A DNA stretch of 64,000 nt from Gemmiger sp. An50 (GCF_002161595.1 NZ_NFID01000001.1:124001-188000); one strand, 5' to 3'. Positions 16,297-25,422 are shown, counted from the first letter of the stretch. Numbers and translations are program-made. The notes: a model not told the origin generated them from the letters alone.

Positions 16297-16413
16297 GGGA
16301 TAACCTCCTTAACGTTTCGTTCGGTATTTGCTTGCGGGCTTCCGCCCCGCCGGTGGGGGTCCCGGCTCTGCCGCTTGCAAAACGGCTTAGTTGCTTGGGC
16401 GGAAAGTGTTTTC

Positions 16414-16426
16414 AGGAATAGTTCCT
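16414..16426. promoter_or_regulatory. Operator-like palindrome, downstream copy
   Basis: A 13-bp palindrome (AGGAA-N3-TTCCT) 7 bases after the -10 box. A near-identical copy lies at 16460-16472. Confidence 0.55.
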
Positions 16427-16432
16427 GATTAG

Positions 16433-16461
16433 AGGATACCCGATAAATCGCCACTTGTCAA
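16433..16461 (-). promoter_or_regulatory. Sigma-A promoter of the QueD-like gene
   Basis: On the minus strand TTGACA (16461-16456), 17-bp spacer, TATCCT (16438-16433). Confidence 0.85.
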
Positions 16462-16472
16462 GAATAATTCCT
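16460..16472. promoter_or_regulatory. Operator-like palindrome, upstream copy
   Basis: Matches the 16414-16426 site at 11 of 13 positions in the same orientation and overlaps the -35 box edge. The two copies are 46 bp apart, with the promoter between them. Confidence 0.5.
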
Positions 16473-16565
16473 ATTATTTTTGTCTAATCCTGAAAATAAG
16501 CCATTCTGCACAAAAAGCCGCCGCTGTTTTGTGGCAAACAACGGCGGATTTTGTTTCTTTCTTGG

Positions 16566-16988
16566 TTACCGGTCCGGCGCGTCGATCATCCGCACCTTTT
16601 CCGGGCGGTCCATCAGCTGGTAATAGCGCCGCCAGTCGGCCAGCGATTGCAGCGGGATGCGCTGGTCCTGCACCGTGACCCATTCCGCGATCTGTTCCGG
16701 CAAAAGCGAGCAGTCGTGCTCCACCCCGTCCACCTGCCATTCCTCAAAGCAGCGGGTGCGGTAGGCCGGGTTCGGGGCGGTGGGGGTGCGGCGGCCCATT
16801 TCCGACAGCAGCCCGGAGGCGGTTTCCGCGTCCTCCTCCCGCACCATCAGATCCAGGTCCGCAAAGCGGCCGGTCTTGCCCTTCAGATACAGCAGCAGCG
16901 AGCCGCCCATCGCCCAGACCAGGCCCGCCCGGTTGAAGGCTTCGGCGATGCGCCCCAGCGCCGCCCATTTGCGTTCCAGCTCTTCCAC
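16566..16988 (-). CDS. Minimal nucleotidyltransferase-fold protein
   Basis: 140 residues from a GTG start (16988) with an AAGGAGG site. WAMGGSLLLYL followed by FADLDLMV gives the GG-S and D-x-D pair of the polymerase-beta nucleotidyltransferase fold. A later VEHDC segment could supply the third acidic residue. The family is diverse (antibiotic or protein nucleotidylation, MNT antitoxins); no HEPN partner is adjacent. It follows the PNPOx-family gene after a terminator. Substrate unknown. Confidence 0.65.
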   Translation of the reverse strand: MEELERKWAALGRIAEAFNRAGLVWAMGGSLLLYLKGKTGRFADLDLMVREEDAETASGLLSEMGRRTPTAPNPAYRTRCFEEWQVDGVEHDCSLLPEQIAEWVTVQDQRIPLQSLADWRRYYQLMDRPEKVRMIDAPDR

Positions 16989-17036
16989 GGCGTTTCCTCC
17001 TTTTCCCGAATCGAATCAGCGTCCGAAAAAACACAA

Positions 17037-17073
17037 AGCGCCCGCGCGGCTCAGTGTCCGGCGCGGGCGCTTG
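17037..17073 (-). terminator. Terminator of the PNPOx-family gene
   Basis: GCGCCCGCGC / GCGCGGGCGC stem with a T-rich tail on the minus strand. Confidence 0.8.
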
Positions 17074-17090
17074 TTTTGCGTATGTAAGAA

Positions 17091-17495
17091 TCAGAACTTG
17101 GCCAGGACCTTGCCCTCGTCCTGCCGGTCGAACAGCACCGCGCTGATGTGATCCAGGTAGATCAGGGCCAGATGCTTGCCGCTGTCGGCCTTGTAGGCCT
17201 CCTTCAGGTCGGGCATGGCCTCGTACACCGCCGCGTAGGTCTCGGGGCTGCGGTCGAAGTTCACGGTGCCCTGAATGCGCAGGAAGGTCTCCTCGCCCGT
17301 GGCCACGCACAGCTCCAGGTTGGTGTTGTCCAGCAGCTGCTTGTAGGCTTCCTTGTCCTTGCACAGGGCCAGGTAGAAATAGCCCTTATAGATCATATAG
17401 TGGTTCACGGGGCGCACACGGGGGCAGTAGCCCTCCACCGTGGCCAGATACATCGTGGGTCTTGCCTTTAAAAGCTCCATCAATTCATCCATCAT
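17091..17495 (-). CDS. Pyridoxamine 5'-phosphate oxidase-family flavoprotein
   Basis: 134 residues from the ATG at 17495, behind GGGAGAGAGGG. The short split-barrel fold is recognisable: ARPTMYLATVEGYCPRVRPV at the N-terminus, then YFYLALCKDKEAYKQL, ELCVATGEETFLRIQG and a final YLDHISAVLFDRQ. These proteins bind FMN or F420-like cofactors and reduce small molecules; the vitamin B6 role is not implied. Single gene with its own terminator. Substrate unknown. Confidence 0.75.
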   Translation of the reverse strand: MMDELMELLKARPTMYLATVEGYCPRVRPVNHYMIYKGYFYLALCKDKEAYKQLLDNTNLELCVATGEETFLRIQGTVNFDRSPETYAAVYEAMPDLKEAYKADSGKHLALIYLDHISAVLFDRQDEGKVLAKF

Positions 17496-17637
17496 GAATC
17501 CCTCTCTCCCAGCGTGCCCGGTCCGCCGCCCTCTTTGGGGCATTGCCGCACGGCTCAGGCCGCTTTTCTTCTATTATAGCATCCATCCCCCGGGGTGCAA
17601 GTACAAAATTGTTACACGCTCTGTTTTCCTTTTCCGC

Positions 17638-18468
17638 TCACACTTCCACCACGCCGGTGTAAACGGTCTTGGCGGGGCCGGTCATCCGAATCTGCCAGTC
17701 CTCGCTCACCCGGATGGTCAGCCGCCCGCCGGGCAGGTCCAGGGCGATGTCTGTATCCGGCTCGCACAGCCGCAGCATCACCGCGGCGGCCGCCGACGCG
17801 CAGGCCCCGGTGCCGCAGGCCAGCGTCTCGCCGCTGCCCCGCTCCCACACCCGCATGGCCAGGTGGTTTTTGCCCATCACCTGGATGAACTCGGTGTTCA
17901 CATGCTCGGGGAAGGCCGGATGATTCTCAAAGCCGGGGCCGATGCGCTCCAGGTCCAGGCCCTGCACATCCTCCACCACGGTCACACAATGGGGGTTGCC
18001 CATGGAGAGGGCGGTCACCTGCCAGGGCAGGCCCTCCACCGCGATGGCCCGGTTGATCACCGGGTCCGATCCCAGGCCCTTCACCGGCACCAGAGCGGGC
18101 TCGAACTCGGCGGTGCCCATCTCCACCTGCCAGATGCCCTCGCCCCTGCGGGAAAGGTGCTTGATGCCCGCCAGCGTCTCGATGGTCATTTCCTCCCCGG
18201 CCACACCATGCTCATACAGCCACTGGGCCACGCAGCGGATGCCGTTGCCGCACATGGCGCTCTCGCTGCCGTCGGCGTTGAACATGCGCATGGTGGCGTC
18301 GGCCACGTCGGAGGGGGCGATGCAGATCAGCCCGTCCGACCCCACGGAGAACCGCCGGGGACTGAGAAGCCGGGCCAGCTCGGGGGCGTTGTCGATCATG
18401 CCCTTCAAACAATCCAGATAAATATAGTCGTTGCCGCAGCCATGCATTTTGGTGAATTCCAGCCGCAT
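17638..18468 (-). CDS. dapF: Diaminopimelate epimerase
   Basis: 276 residues from the ATG at 18468 (8 bases from AGGAGG; the ATG six bases earlier is too close). It converts LL- to meso-diaminopimelate for lysine and peptidoglycan. KMHGCGNDYIY near the start, NADGSESAMCGNGIRC with the first catalytic Cys and GETLACGTGACAS with the second. Full length. Stands alone, divergent from acpP. Confidence 0.97.
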   Translation of the reverse strand: MRLEFTKMHGCGNDYIYLDCLKGMIDNAPELARLLSPRRFSVGSDGLICIAPSDVADATMRMFNADGSESAMCGNGIRCVAQWLYEHGVAGEEMTIETLAGIKHLSRRGEGIWQVEMGTAEFEPALVPVKGLGSDPVINRAIAVEGLPWQVTALSMGNPHCVTVVEDVQGLDLERIGPGFENHPAFPEHVNTEFIQVMGKNHLAMRVWERGSGETLACGTGACASAAAAVMLRLCEPDTDIALDLPGGRLTIRVSEDWQIRMTGPAKTVYTGVVEV

Positions 18469-18601
18469 GCCCATCCCCTCCTGTCGCGTTCGGGCGCGCA
18501 GCAGCGGCCCGTTGATTCTGCTTTTATTATAGCCGGATTTGGCCCGGCACACAAGAAGCGGCTTCGCGGGCTTTTTTTGCCTTGTTTTAAGGATTTAACC
18601 C

Positions 18602-18630
18602 TTGACAAGGTTCCCCAGATACGCTATAAA
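18602..18630 (+). promoter_or_regulatory. Sigma-A promoter of acpP
   Basis: TTGACA 18602-18607, 17-bp spacer, TATAAA 18625-18630. A repeat fragment lies in the leader that follows. Confidence 0.9.
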
Positions 18631-18648
18631 ATGTATAGTAATCAAAAG

Positions 18649-18690
18649 GCACCACCGCACGATTCATGCCCCATGGGCTCAGGCGGCGCT
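18649..18690 (+). repeat. Fragment of a small palindromic repeat (copy A)
   Basis: About 41 bases match the left part of the repeats at 28484 and 53944 (GGCACCACCGCAC... GGCTCAGGCGGCG). The right terminal repeat is missing. It lies in the acpP 5' leader. Confidence 0.7.
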
Positions 18691-18740
18691 GCCCTGAACA
18701 AGCCCGGCACCCGGGCATATAATAAGGAGAGTTTTGGAAT

Positions 18741-18971
18741 ATGGATACTTTCGAGCGCATCCGTGAGCTTCTGGCGGAGCAGCTGGACATCGACGAGGAA
18801 AAGATCACCATGGACAGCAACATCCTGGAGGACTTCGAGGCCGACAGCCTGGACGTGGTCGATATGGTCATGAGCCTGGAGGATGAGTTCGGCGTGGAGA
18901 TCCCCGACGAGGAGATCGAGAATCTGCACACCGTGGGCGATGTGGTCCGCTACGTGGAAGACAACACCTGA
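18741..18971 (+). CDS. acpP: Acyl carrier protein
   Basis: 76 residues, acidic. The DSLDVVDMV motif around residue 36 carries the Ser that receives 4'-phosphopantetheine. It shuttles growing fatty acyl chains. Ribosome site AAGGAG at about 18723. Unusually, no other fab genes are adjacent; proS follows after a hairpin. Own strong promoter. Confidence 0.96.
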   Translation: MDTFERIRELLAEQLDIDEEKITMDSNILEDFEADSLDVVDMVMSLEDEFGVEIPDEEIENLHTVGDVVRYVEDNT

Positions 18972-18991
18972 TCCCACCCAAATCACATCAT

Positions 18992-19037
18992 GCTGCCTCC
19001 CCGGCAGGCCGGCCGGCCCGCCTGGGGGGCTTATTTT
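18992..19037 (+). terminator. Probable terminator after acpP
   Basis: An imperfect GC-rich hairpin formed by GCCTCCCC and GGGGGGC sides, followed by TTATTTTT. Confidence 0.55.
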
Positions 19038-19080
19038 TGCCCGGGGGTTCCGGGGCGACGAGTAAGGAAGGAAAAAGCAA

Positions 19081-20520
19081 ATGAGCGAGCAGAAGAAGAA
19101 ACTGGTGGAGGCCATTACCCCCATCAACGAGGACTTTACCCAGTGGTACACCGACGTATGCCTGAAGGCCGAGCTGGTGGACTACTCCACCGTAAAGGGC
19201 TGCATGATCCTGCGCCCCTACGGCTACGCCATCTGGGAGAACATCACCCACATTCTGGACGGCATGTTCAAGGCCACCGGTCACGAGAACGTGGCCATGC
19301 CCATCTTCATCCCCGAAAGCCTTCTGCAGCGCGAGAAGGACCACGTGGAGGGCTTTGCTCCCGAAGTGGCCTGGGTCACCTACGGCGGCGCCGAGAAGCT
19401 GGAAGAGCGCATGTGCGTGCGTCCCACCAGCGAGACCCTGTTCTGCGACCACTTCGCCCATGTGCTGCACTCCTGGCGCGACCTGCCCATGAAGTACAAC
19501 CAGTGGTGCAGCGTGGTCCGCTGGGAAAAGACCACCCGTCCCTTCCTGCGCAGCCGTGAGTTCTGGTGGCAGGAGGGTCACACCATCCACGAGACCGCCG
19601 AGGAGGCCAAGCAGGAGACCGAGCAGCAGCTGAACACCTACGCGGACTTCTGCGAGAACTACCTGATGATCCCCGTGGTGAAGGGCAAGAAGACCGACAA
19701 GGAGAAGTTTGCCGGCGCGGAAGCCACCTACACCATCGAGGCCATGATGCACGACGGCAAGGCCCTGCAGAGCGGCACCAGCCACTACTTCGGCGACGGC
19801 TTCTCCCGCGCCTTCGGCGTGCAGTTCGCCGGCCGTGACAACACCCTGCAGTACCCCCATCAGACCAGCTGGGGCGTGTCCACCCGTCTGATCGGCGCCA
19901 TCATCATGACCCACGGCGACGACGAGGGCCTGATCCTGCCCCCGGCCATCGCCCCCTTCCAGGTGGTCATCGTGCCCATCGCCGCCCACAAGCCCGGCGT
20001 GAACGAGAAGGCCGCCGAGCTGGCCGAGCGCGTTGGCAAGTTTGCCCGCGTCAAGCTGGACAACAGCGATAACTCTCCCGGCTGGAAATTCAGCCAGTGG
20101 GAGATGAAGGGCGTGCCCCTGCGCCTGGAGATCGGTCCCAAGGACATCGAGAAGAACCAGTGCGTGCTGGTGCGCCGCGATACTCGCGAGAAGATCTTCG
20201 TGAGCCTGGACGATCTGGAGACCGAGATCCCCCGCCTGCTGAATGAGCTGGCTCAGAACATCTACAACCGCGCTCTGGAAAACCGCGAGAACCGCACCTG
20301 GACCGCCACCACCATGGACGAGGTCAAGGAGCTGGCCGAGAAGAACAACGGCTACATCAAGACCATGTGGTGCGGCGATCTGGCCTGCGAGGAGAAGATG
20401 AAGGAAGAGGCCGGTCTGTCCAGCCGCTGCATGCCCTTCGAGCAGGAGAAGCTCAGCGACGTTTGCCCCTGCTGCGGCAAGCCCGCCAACCTGATGGTCT
20501 ACTGGGGCAAGGCTTACTAA
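19081..20520 (+). CDS. proS: Prolyl-tRNA synthetase, short archaeal/eukaryotic-like type
   Basis: 479 residues. It charges tRNA-Pro. The compact class II form lacks the bacterial editing insertion. Motif-2 region [12 protein letters not shown], then the [27 protein letters not shown] block and the anticodon domain starting [14 protein letters not shown]-terminal Cys cluster (CPCCGKP) probably binds zinc. This type occurs in many Clostridia. Ribosome site AAGGAAGG before the ATG at 19081. Confidence 0.96.
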   Translation: MSEQKKKLVEAITPINEDFTQWYTDVCLKAELVDYSTVKGCMILRPYGYAIWENITHILDGMFKATGHENVAMPIFIPESLLQREKDHVEGFAPEVAWVTYGGAEKLEERMCVRPTSETLFCDHFAHVLHSWRDLPMKYNQWCSVVRWEKTTRPFLRSREFWWQEGHTIHETAEEAKQETEQQLNTYADFCENYLMIPVVKGKKTDKEKFAGAEATYTIEAMMHDGKALQSGTSHYFGDGFSRAFGVQFAGRDNTLQYPHQTSWGVSTRLIGAIIMTHGDDEGLILPPAIAPFQVVIVPIAAHKPGVNEKAAELAERVGKFARVKLDNSDNSPGWKFSQWEMKGVPLRLEIGPKDIEKNQCVLVRRDTREKIFVSLDDLETEIPRLLNELAQNIYNRALENRENRTWTATTMDEVKELAEKNNGYIKTMWCGDLACEEKMKEEAGLSSRCMPFEQEKLSDVCPCCGKPANLMVYWGKAY

Positions 20521-20555
20521 GCCGCCCCCCTTGCAGCCTGTCTTTCTGCAACAAC

Positions 20556-20597
20556 AAAACCCGTCCCTTCGGAAGCGTCCGAGGGGGCGGGTTTTCT
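20556..20597 (+). terminator. Terminator after proS
   Basis: AACCCGTCCC... / ...GGGGCGGGTT stem with TTCGGA/TCCGAG top and TTTT tail. Confidence 0.85.
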
Positions 20598-20753
20598 GTT
20601 CTGCACAAAAAACGCGGGGATTTTTCTCCTTCTCCCCGCCCCGCATTTTGACCCGTTTGTGCAATGGAAAGGTCCTGCCGTTCGTTTTCAGGACAAGAGA
20701 AGTATTTTTTAACGATCTTTTTCTCCCACTCCCCGAAAAAGGAGGGAATCCGT

Positions 20754-21839
20754 ATGACATTCCGGTTGTTCCGCTTCGCCGCCCTGGCCCTCTGCGCCGG
20801 GCTGATTTTTACCATTTGCACCGGCTGCGCCCCCGCTGCGTCCGCGTCCTCGGGGGCTCCGGCCAGCTCGGTGGCCGCCGAGAGCACCGCGCCCGAACCC
20901 ACCACCATCCCCCTGCCGGACCCGCTGCCGGAGCCTCTCCAGCCCACCGAGGAGGAACTGGCCGCCCTGACCGATGCCATTGAAGCCGGCTTTCGGGCCG
21001 ACTGGGACCGGCCGGGCCGGTATCTCACCGCCCGGCTGGACAGCGTGCGGGTCATTCCGCCGGAGGAGTGGGAGGATCTGGAGCTGCCCCTGGCTGACGG
21101 CAACACCCATCTGGAGGGCAAAAGCTGGATGGATTGCATCGCCGACCCGGGCGGCTGTCTGCTGATTGCCCAGACCACCACCGAATACACCCCCGAAGCC
21201 CTGGTCGGGGTGCCCCAGTATTCCGACGGGGTGATGACCCACGTGTATCTGGCGGTGAACGGCGACGAGGGCTGGACCATCGCGGACCAGTGGGGCAACT
21301 ACAAGGGCAGCGAACTGCCCGAGCCCAGCCCCGACCCGGCCCAGGAGGAGCTGGGCCTGACCCGGAACCAGTGGCTCATGCTGCAAAACCAGACAAGAGC
21401 GCTGGCTCTCTCCGGCGTCTTCCGGGACCTGAACGCCCCCTTAAACGACCTGACCGCCGAGGAATGGGCCAATTACCTGTACGCCCGGTCCGAAAGCTGG
21501 TCCGGCCTGACCGGGGAGGGCCGCACCGAAACGCCCGTGGGCTCCATCTTCCGGGCGGATTTCACCGACCGGATCAGCGGCGAGAACCCGACCCCCGCCG
21601 CGCTGGAAAACGCAGAGGAGCCGCTGCCCGCCCCCTGTGCGGCCTATGAGGAGATCAAAGCGCTGCTGAACGCGGACCCGAACGCCATTGTGTATGAACG
21701 CACCGGCGACACCGTGACCGCCACCCTGACCCTGCCGCTGGAAAGCGGCACCGTGGCCATGGAATACACCTTCGGCCTGGTGCCGGACGACCCCGCCCCC
21801 TTCAGCCGCACGTATTTGCAAAGCGCCCGCCGGGCGTGA
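20754..21839 (+). CDS. Lipoprotein of unknown function, paralogue 1
   Basis: 361 residues from the ATG at 20754 (AAGGAGGG site); the frame extends upstream without support. Signal peptide with lipobox TICTGC (Cys23), then a Ser/Ala-rich linker. The body has conserved blocks shared with the next gene: DWDRPGRYLTARLDSV, LIAQTTTEYTPEAL, LALSGVFRDL, NYLYARSESW and a C-terminal TVTATLTLPLE. No known domain recognised. Arises from tandem duplication with the gene at 21918. Surface location and unknown ligand. Confidence 0.7.
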   Translation: MTFRLFRFAALALCAGLIFTICTGCAPAASASSGAPASSVAAESTAPEPTTIPLPDPLPEPLQPTEEELAALTDAIEAGFRADWDRPGRYLTARLDSVRVIPPEEWEDLELPLADGNTHLEGKSWMDCIADPGGCLLIAQTTTEYTPEALVGVPQYSDGVMTHVYLAVNGDEGWTIADQWGNYKGSELPEPSPDPAQEELGLTRNQWLMLQNQTRALALSGVFRDLNAPLNDLTAEEWANYLYARSESWSGLTGEGRTETPVGSIFRADFTDRISGENPTPAALENAEEPLPAPCAAYEEIKALLNADPNAIVYERTGDTVTATLTLPLESGTVAMEYTFGLVPDDPAPFSRTYLQSARRA

Positions 21840-21917
21840 GTTTTTCCCGCAACCCCGCCGCGCGTTTTTTCGGCAAGCCGAACGGTTTGCATGATTCCTC
21901 AAAAGGAGGGAGTTTTC

Positions 21918-23012
21918 ATGACCCGCAGCGCTTTCCGCCTTGCCGCCCTGGGCCTTTGCGCCGGGCTGCTGTTCACCATCTGCACCGGCTGCGCGCCCGC
22001 CGCGCCCGCGTCTTCCCAGGCTCCGGCCAGCTCTGCCGCCGAAAGCACCCTCACCGTCACGCTGCCGGACCCGCTGCCTGAGCCCATCCAGCCCACCGAG
22101 GAAGACCTGGCCGCCATCACCGATGTGCTGGAGACCCGGTTCCGTGTCGACTGGGACCGTCCGGGCCGATACCTCACCGCCCGGCTGGACAGCGTGCAGG
22201 TGATCCCGCCAAAGGAGTGGGCGGGCCTTCAGATCCCGCTGACCGACAACACCCCCTGGTTGGACGGCAGAAGCTGCCTGGACTGCATCACCGACCCGGG
22301 CGGCTGCCTGCTGATGGTGCGGACCACCACCGAATACACCCCCGAGGCCATTCTCTGCGCTCCCCAGTATTCCGACGGGGTTGCAGACCATGTGTATCTG
22401 GCGCTGAAGGAGGAAACCGGCTGGACCATCGCGGACGGCTGGAGATATTACATGGGCGGCGAGCCGCCCACTCCCAGCACCGACCCCATGCAGCAGGAGC
22501 TGGAGCTGACCATGCAGCAGTGGATCACGCTGCAGCACCAGACAAGGGCGCTGGCTTTGTCCGGCATCTTCCGGAACCTGGAGGACCCGTTGACTGAGCT
22601 GACCCCCGCCGAGTGCGCCTGGTACCTGTATGCCCGGTCCGAGAGCTGGTTCGGCCTGACCGAGGAGGGCCGCACCGAAACGTCCTCCAGCATCATCTTC
22701 CAGGCGGATTTCGCTGAGGAAAACGCCTCCTGGACGTCGGACTGGCGGGGCGGCGGGCCCTGTATGCCCAAAGCCCTGAAAGGGCCGGAGGAGGTGTTCC
22801 CCGCCCAGAACCCGGACGAGGAAACCATCCGCGCCGCGCTGGACGCGGACCCGGACGCCATCGTGTACGAACGCACCGGCGACACCGTGACCGCCACCCT
22901 GACCCTGCCGCTGGAAAACGGCACCATCGCCATGGAATACACCTTCGGCCTGGTGCAGGACAGCACCGGCCCGGTGAGCCGAACCTGGCTGCAAACCGCC
23001 CGCCGGCTGTGA
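21918..23012 (+). CDS. Lipoprotein of unknown function, paralogue 2
   Basis: 364 residues, AAAAGGAGGG site, lipobox TICTGC. Aligns over its whole length with the preceding gene; signal peptide and C-terminus are almost the same, while the middle (around 21540-21650 versus 22680-22830) has diverged and is longer here. 78 bp separate the two, so they are likely co-transcribed and end at the terminator at 23024. Function unknown. Confidence 0.7.
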   Translation: MTRSAFRLAALGLCAGLLFTICTGCAPAAPASSQAPASSAAESTLTVTLPDPLPEPIQPTEEDLAAITDVLETRFRVDWDRPGRYLTARLDSVQVIPPKEWAGLQIPLTDNTPWLDGRSCLDCITDPGGCLLMVRTTTEYTPEAILCAPQYSDGVADHVYLALKEETGWTIADGWRYYMGGEPPTPSTDPMQQELELTMQQWITLQHQTRALALSGIFRNLEDPLTELTPAECAWYLYARSESWFGLTEEGRTETSSSIIFQADFAEENASWTSDWRGGGPCMPKALKGPEEVFPAQNPDEETIRAALDADPDAIVYERTGDTVTATLTLPLENGTIAMEYTFGLVQDSTGPVSRTWLQTARRL

Positions 23013-23023
23013 CCGCCGCCGGG

Positions 23024-23073
23024 CAACAAAACAGCCCCCGGGCCTGTACAATGCAGGCCGGGGGCTTGTTTTT
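23024..23073. terminator. Bidirectional terminator
   Basis: Long stem (ACAGCCCCCGGGCCTG / CAGGCCGGGGGCTTGT) with T run. It serves the lipoprotein pair and the convergent toxin gene. Confidence 0.9.
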
Positions 23074-23080
23074 TGTTCGG

Positions 23081-23386
23081 TCACCGCAGCAGCCACTGAT
23101 AATCCTGTCTGCAATCCACGATCCAGTCCACATAAACGATATTATCACGAATCTGGTAAATCACCAGAAACCAATTTTCCACATACAGCTTGTGGTACTT
23201 GTTGACCGGTAGAGAAGGCTCATTCAGAAACGGAGTCCGTTGCGGCATCTGACGCAGCGACTGCAGTTTTTCCATAAATCGAGTGCGCAGGCGGGCAGCC
23301 GCCTTTTTATCCACCTGTGCCAAAAAACGAAGCTGACGCCCCAGCATCTCCTTCGCCCGTTCGGAAACGATCACCTGATACTGCAT
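23081..23386 (-). CDS. RelE/ParE-superfamily toxin
   Basis: 101 residues from the ATG at 23386, one base after the antitoxin stop. The compact fold shows VSERAKEMLGRQLRFLAQVDK, a basic helix RLRTRFMEKL, then the strands KLYVENWFLVIYQIRDN and IVYVDWIVDCRQDY typical of RelE/YoeB-type ribosome-dependent mRNA interferases. The length fits. Paired with the YefM/Phd protein upstream, which should neutralise it. Confidence 0.82.
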   Translation of the reverse strand: MQYQVIVSERAKEMLGRQLRFLAQVDKKAAARLRTRFMEKLQSLRQMPQRTPFLNEPSLPVNKYHKLYVENWFLVIYQIRDNIVYVDWIVDCRQDYQWLLR

Positions 23387-23387
23387 A

Positions 23388-23654
23388 TCACACCTCGTCC
23401 AGCAGCTGACCCAAATAATCGTCCAGCTCCTCCAGGGTGCAGCCCATCCGGCCCATGGCCCGGTCCTCCTCCACTGCCAAAAGCTGCTCGCGCAATTCCA
23501 GCATTTTTTCCCGCCGGGTGAAGCTGTCAATATCCATTACCACCAGATCCCCTTCGCCATTTTTGGTCAGGTAGACCGGCTCCCGGGAGCTTCGGCAAAG
23601 CTCCGCAATCTCGTTATAATTCTGGCGGATCGCCGCAGACGGCCGAATGTTCAT
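23388..23654 (-). CDS. Phd/YefM-type antitoxin
   Basis: 88 residues from the ATG at 23654 behind AAAGGAG. The N-terminal DNA-binding Phd fold is clear: MNIRPSAAIRQNYNEIAELC, EPVYLTKNGEGDLVVMD. The C-terminal half (LREQLLAVEEDRAMGRMG) is the toxin-binding tail. It probably represses its own operon with the toxin. Strong promoter just upstream. Confidence 0.88.
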   Translation of the reverse strand: MNIRPSAAIRQNYNEIAELCRSSREPVYLTKNGEGDLVVMDIDSFTRREKMLELREQLLAVEEDRAMGRMGCTLEELDDYLGQLLDEV

Positions 23655-23696
23655 GCAAAGCAGCTCCTTTCCCTTATATATCAATATTCTAATTTT

Positions 23697-23725
23697 ATTT
23701 TATTCAAATTATACTATAACGTCAA
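23697..23725 (-). promoter_or_regulatory. Promoter of the toxin-antitoxin operon
   Basis: Minus strand TTGACG (23725-23720), 17-bp spacer, TAAAAT (23702-23697) in an AT-rich block that stands out from the GC-rich surroundings. Confidence 0.8.
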
Positions 23726-23907
23726 GCAACACCCCCGGTCTCCGCTCTTTCCCCTGCCAAAGTTTTTCTCTGTTTTTCATCCAATTCGCCTATTGACAAG
23801 ATAGGTTTTTGTCTGATTCACCGGGTTTCCCGGGCTTTTTTGTGCAAATTTCCCCTGCGATTCGTCCGCTTTTGACGGTTTTGCCGGTGCGATTTACAGC
23901 TCTGCCG

Positions 23908-23936
23908 TGGACAAGTGTTCGTTTTTGTGCTACACT
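23908..23936 (+). promoter_or_regulatory. Promoter of brnQ
   Basis: TGGACA 23908-23913, 17-bp spacer, TACACT 23931-23936. A TTGACA with a small CCGGG/CCCGG hairpin and T run lies further upstream (23793-23846) and may be a separate short transcript. Confidence 0.7.
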
Positions 23937-23997
23937 GGAACAACTTACTTTTTTCCGCAGCAGCGATTCAACGCTTTTAGAACAAGGAGGGAGCAGC

Positions 23998-25314
23998 GTG
24001 CAGCGATTATCCAAGAGGGACAGTTTCTTTGTGGGCCTGACCCTGTTTTCCATGTTTTTCGGCGCGGGTAACCTGATCTTCCCGCCCTTTTTGGGCGCGC
24101 AGGCAGGCACCGATACCTGGCCCGCCATGATCGGCTTTGCCATCAGCGCCATCGGCCTTCCCGTTCTGGGCGTGGTGGCGGTGGCCCAGTCCGGCGGACT
24201 GCAGGTATTGGCAGGCCGGGTCGGCAAAAAATTCGCCTGGCTGTTCACCCTGCTCATTTATGTTTCCATCGGGCCGGGGCTTGCCATCCCCCGTACCGCC
24301 AGCACCTCCTTCGAGATGGCGGTGAGCCCCTTCTGGCCGGATGCTCCCCTCTGGGTGCTGTGCGCCTATTCCTTTGTATTCTTCGCAGTGGCCATGCTGG
24401 TGGCCTTCAAGCCGGAAAAGCTCACCGACCGGCTGGGCAAGGCGCTGGGGCCCATCCTGCTGGCGCTGATCCTGGTGATGGTGGTGGGCTGCTTTGTGAA
24501 CGCCCCCGGCGGCTACGGCACTCCCAGCGGCAACTACACCGGCAACGTGGTGGCCCAGGGCTTTGTGGACGGCTACCAGACCATGGACACCATCGCCGCC
24601 TTAAACTTCGGCATCATTATCGCGCTGAACATCCAGAACCGGGGCGTGACCGGCGAAAAGTCGGTGGTGCGCTACACCATCCGGGCGGGCTGGATCGCCG
24701 GTGCGGTTCTGCTGCTGGTCTACTCGGCGCTGGCCCACATCGGCGCGGTGAGCGGCGGCAGCTTCGACAATTACTCCAACGGCGCGGGCGTGCTCACCAA
24801 CCTGATGAGCTGGATGTACGGCCCGGCGGGCACCGCCCTGCTCGGCCTGATCTTCGTGATCGCCTGCCTGAACACCTGCATCGGTCTGTTCAGCTGCTGC
24901 AGTGAATATTTCAGCCTGCAGTGGCCCAAAATTCCCTACAAGGCCTGGGTGGTCATCTTCGCGGTGATCAGCTTCTTCGTTTCCATCGCCGGGCTGGACA
25001 CCATCCTGGCCATCTCGGTGCCCATCCTGAGCGCCATCTACCCGGTGGCCATCGTGCTCATCGCGCTGGGCCTTACCCATCGCATCACCGGCAAAGCGCC
25101 TTTGTGCTACCCGGTGGCTGTGGCCTTCACCATCCTGGTGAGCGTGCCCGGCGCCCTGGTGCAGGCAAAGCTGCTGGGCGGCCCTGTGGCGGCCTTCCTT
25201 GAGAGCCTGCCCCTGTATGCCGAGGGCCTTTACTGGCTGCTGCCCGCTGTACTGGGCGGTGTGCTGGGCGCGCTGGCCAGCTGCATGGGTCTTGGCCGCC
25301 GCCGCAAACTCTGA
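23998..25314 (+). CDS. brnQ: Branched-chain amino acid transporter BrnQ
   Basis: 438 residues from a GTG at 23998, chosen for the AAGGAGG site 7 bases upstream and because the family begins at this point. About 12 membrane helices. FFVGLTLFSMFFGAGNLIFPP is the hallmark N-terminal segment of the LIVCS family, which imports Leu, Ile and Val with sodium or protons. A single gene with its own promoter and a strong terminator. Confidence 0.92.
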   Translation: MQRLSKRDSFFVGLTLFSMFFGAGNLIFPPFLGAQAGTDTWPAMIGFAISAIGLPVLGVVAVAQSGGLQVLAGRVGKKFAWLFTLLIYVSIGPGLAIPRTASTSFEMAVSPFWPDAPLWVLCAYSFVFFAVAMLVAFKPEKLTDRLGKALGPILLALILVMVVGCFVNAPGGYGTPSGNYTGNVVAQGFVDGYQTMDTIAALNFGIIIALNIQNRGVTGEKSVVRYTIRAGWIAGAVLLLVYSALAHIGAVSGGSFDNYSNGAGVLTNLMSWMYGPAGTALLGLIFVIACLNTCIGLFSCCSEYFSLQWPKIPYKAWVVIFAVISFFVSIAGLDTILAISVPILSAIYPVAIVLIALGLTHRITGKAPLCYPVAVAFTILVSVPGALVQAKLLGGPVAAFLESLPLYAEGLYWLLPAVLGGVLGALASCMGLGRRRKL

Positions 25315-25348
25315 TTTTCTTCTTTTTATGCATTTTCTCCCCAGCATG

Positions 25349-25408
25349 CACAAGGCCCCCGCAGGGCAGCGGCTGTTCTGCCGCCCCGCGGGGGCCTTGT
25401 GTTTTTTT
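25349..25408. terminator. Bidirectional terminator
   Basis: ACAAGGCCCCCGC / GCGGGGGCCTTGT stem with T run, between brnQ and the convergent marR gene. Confidence 0.9.
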
Positions 25409-25422
25409 CAGTTTTGGGGCGC

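Noticed and set aside
23793-23846. TTGACA with small hairpin upstream of brnQ as a leader attenuator
   Set aside because: No fitting -10 box was seen and the stem is only 5 bp; the promoter at 23908 explains brnQ better.
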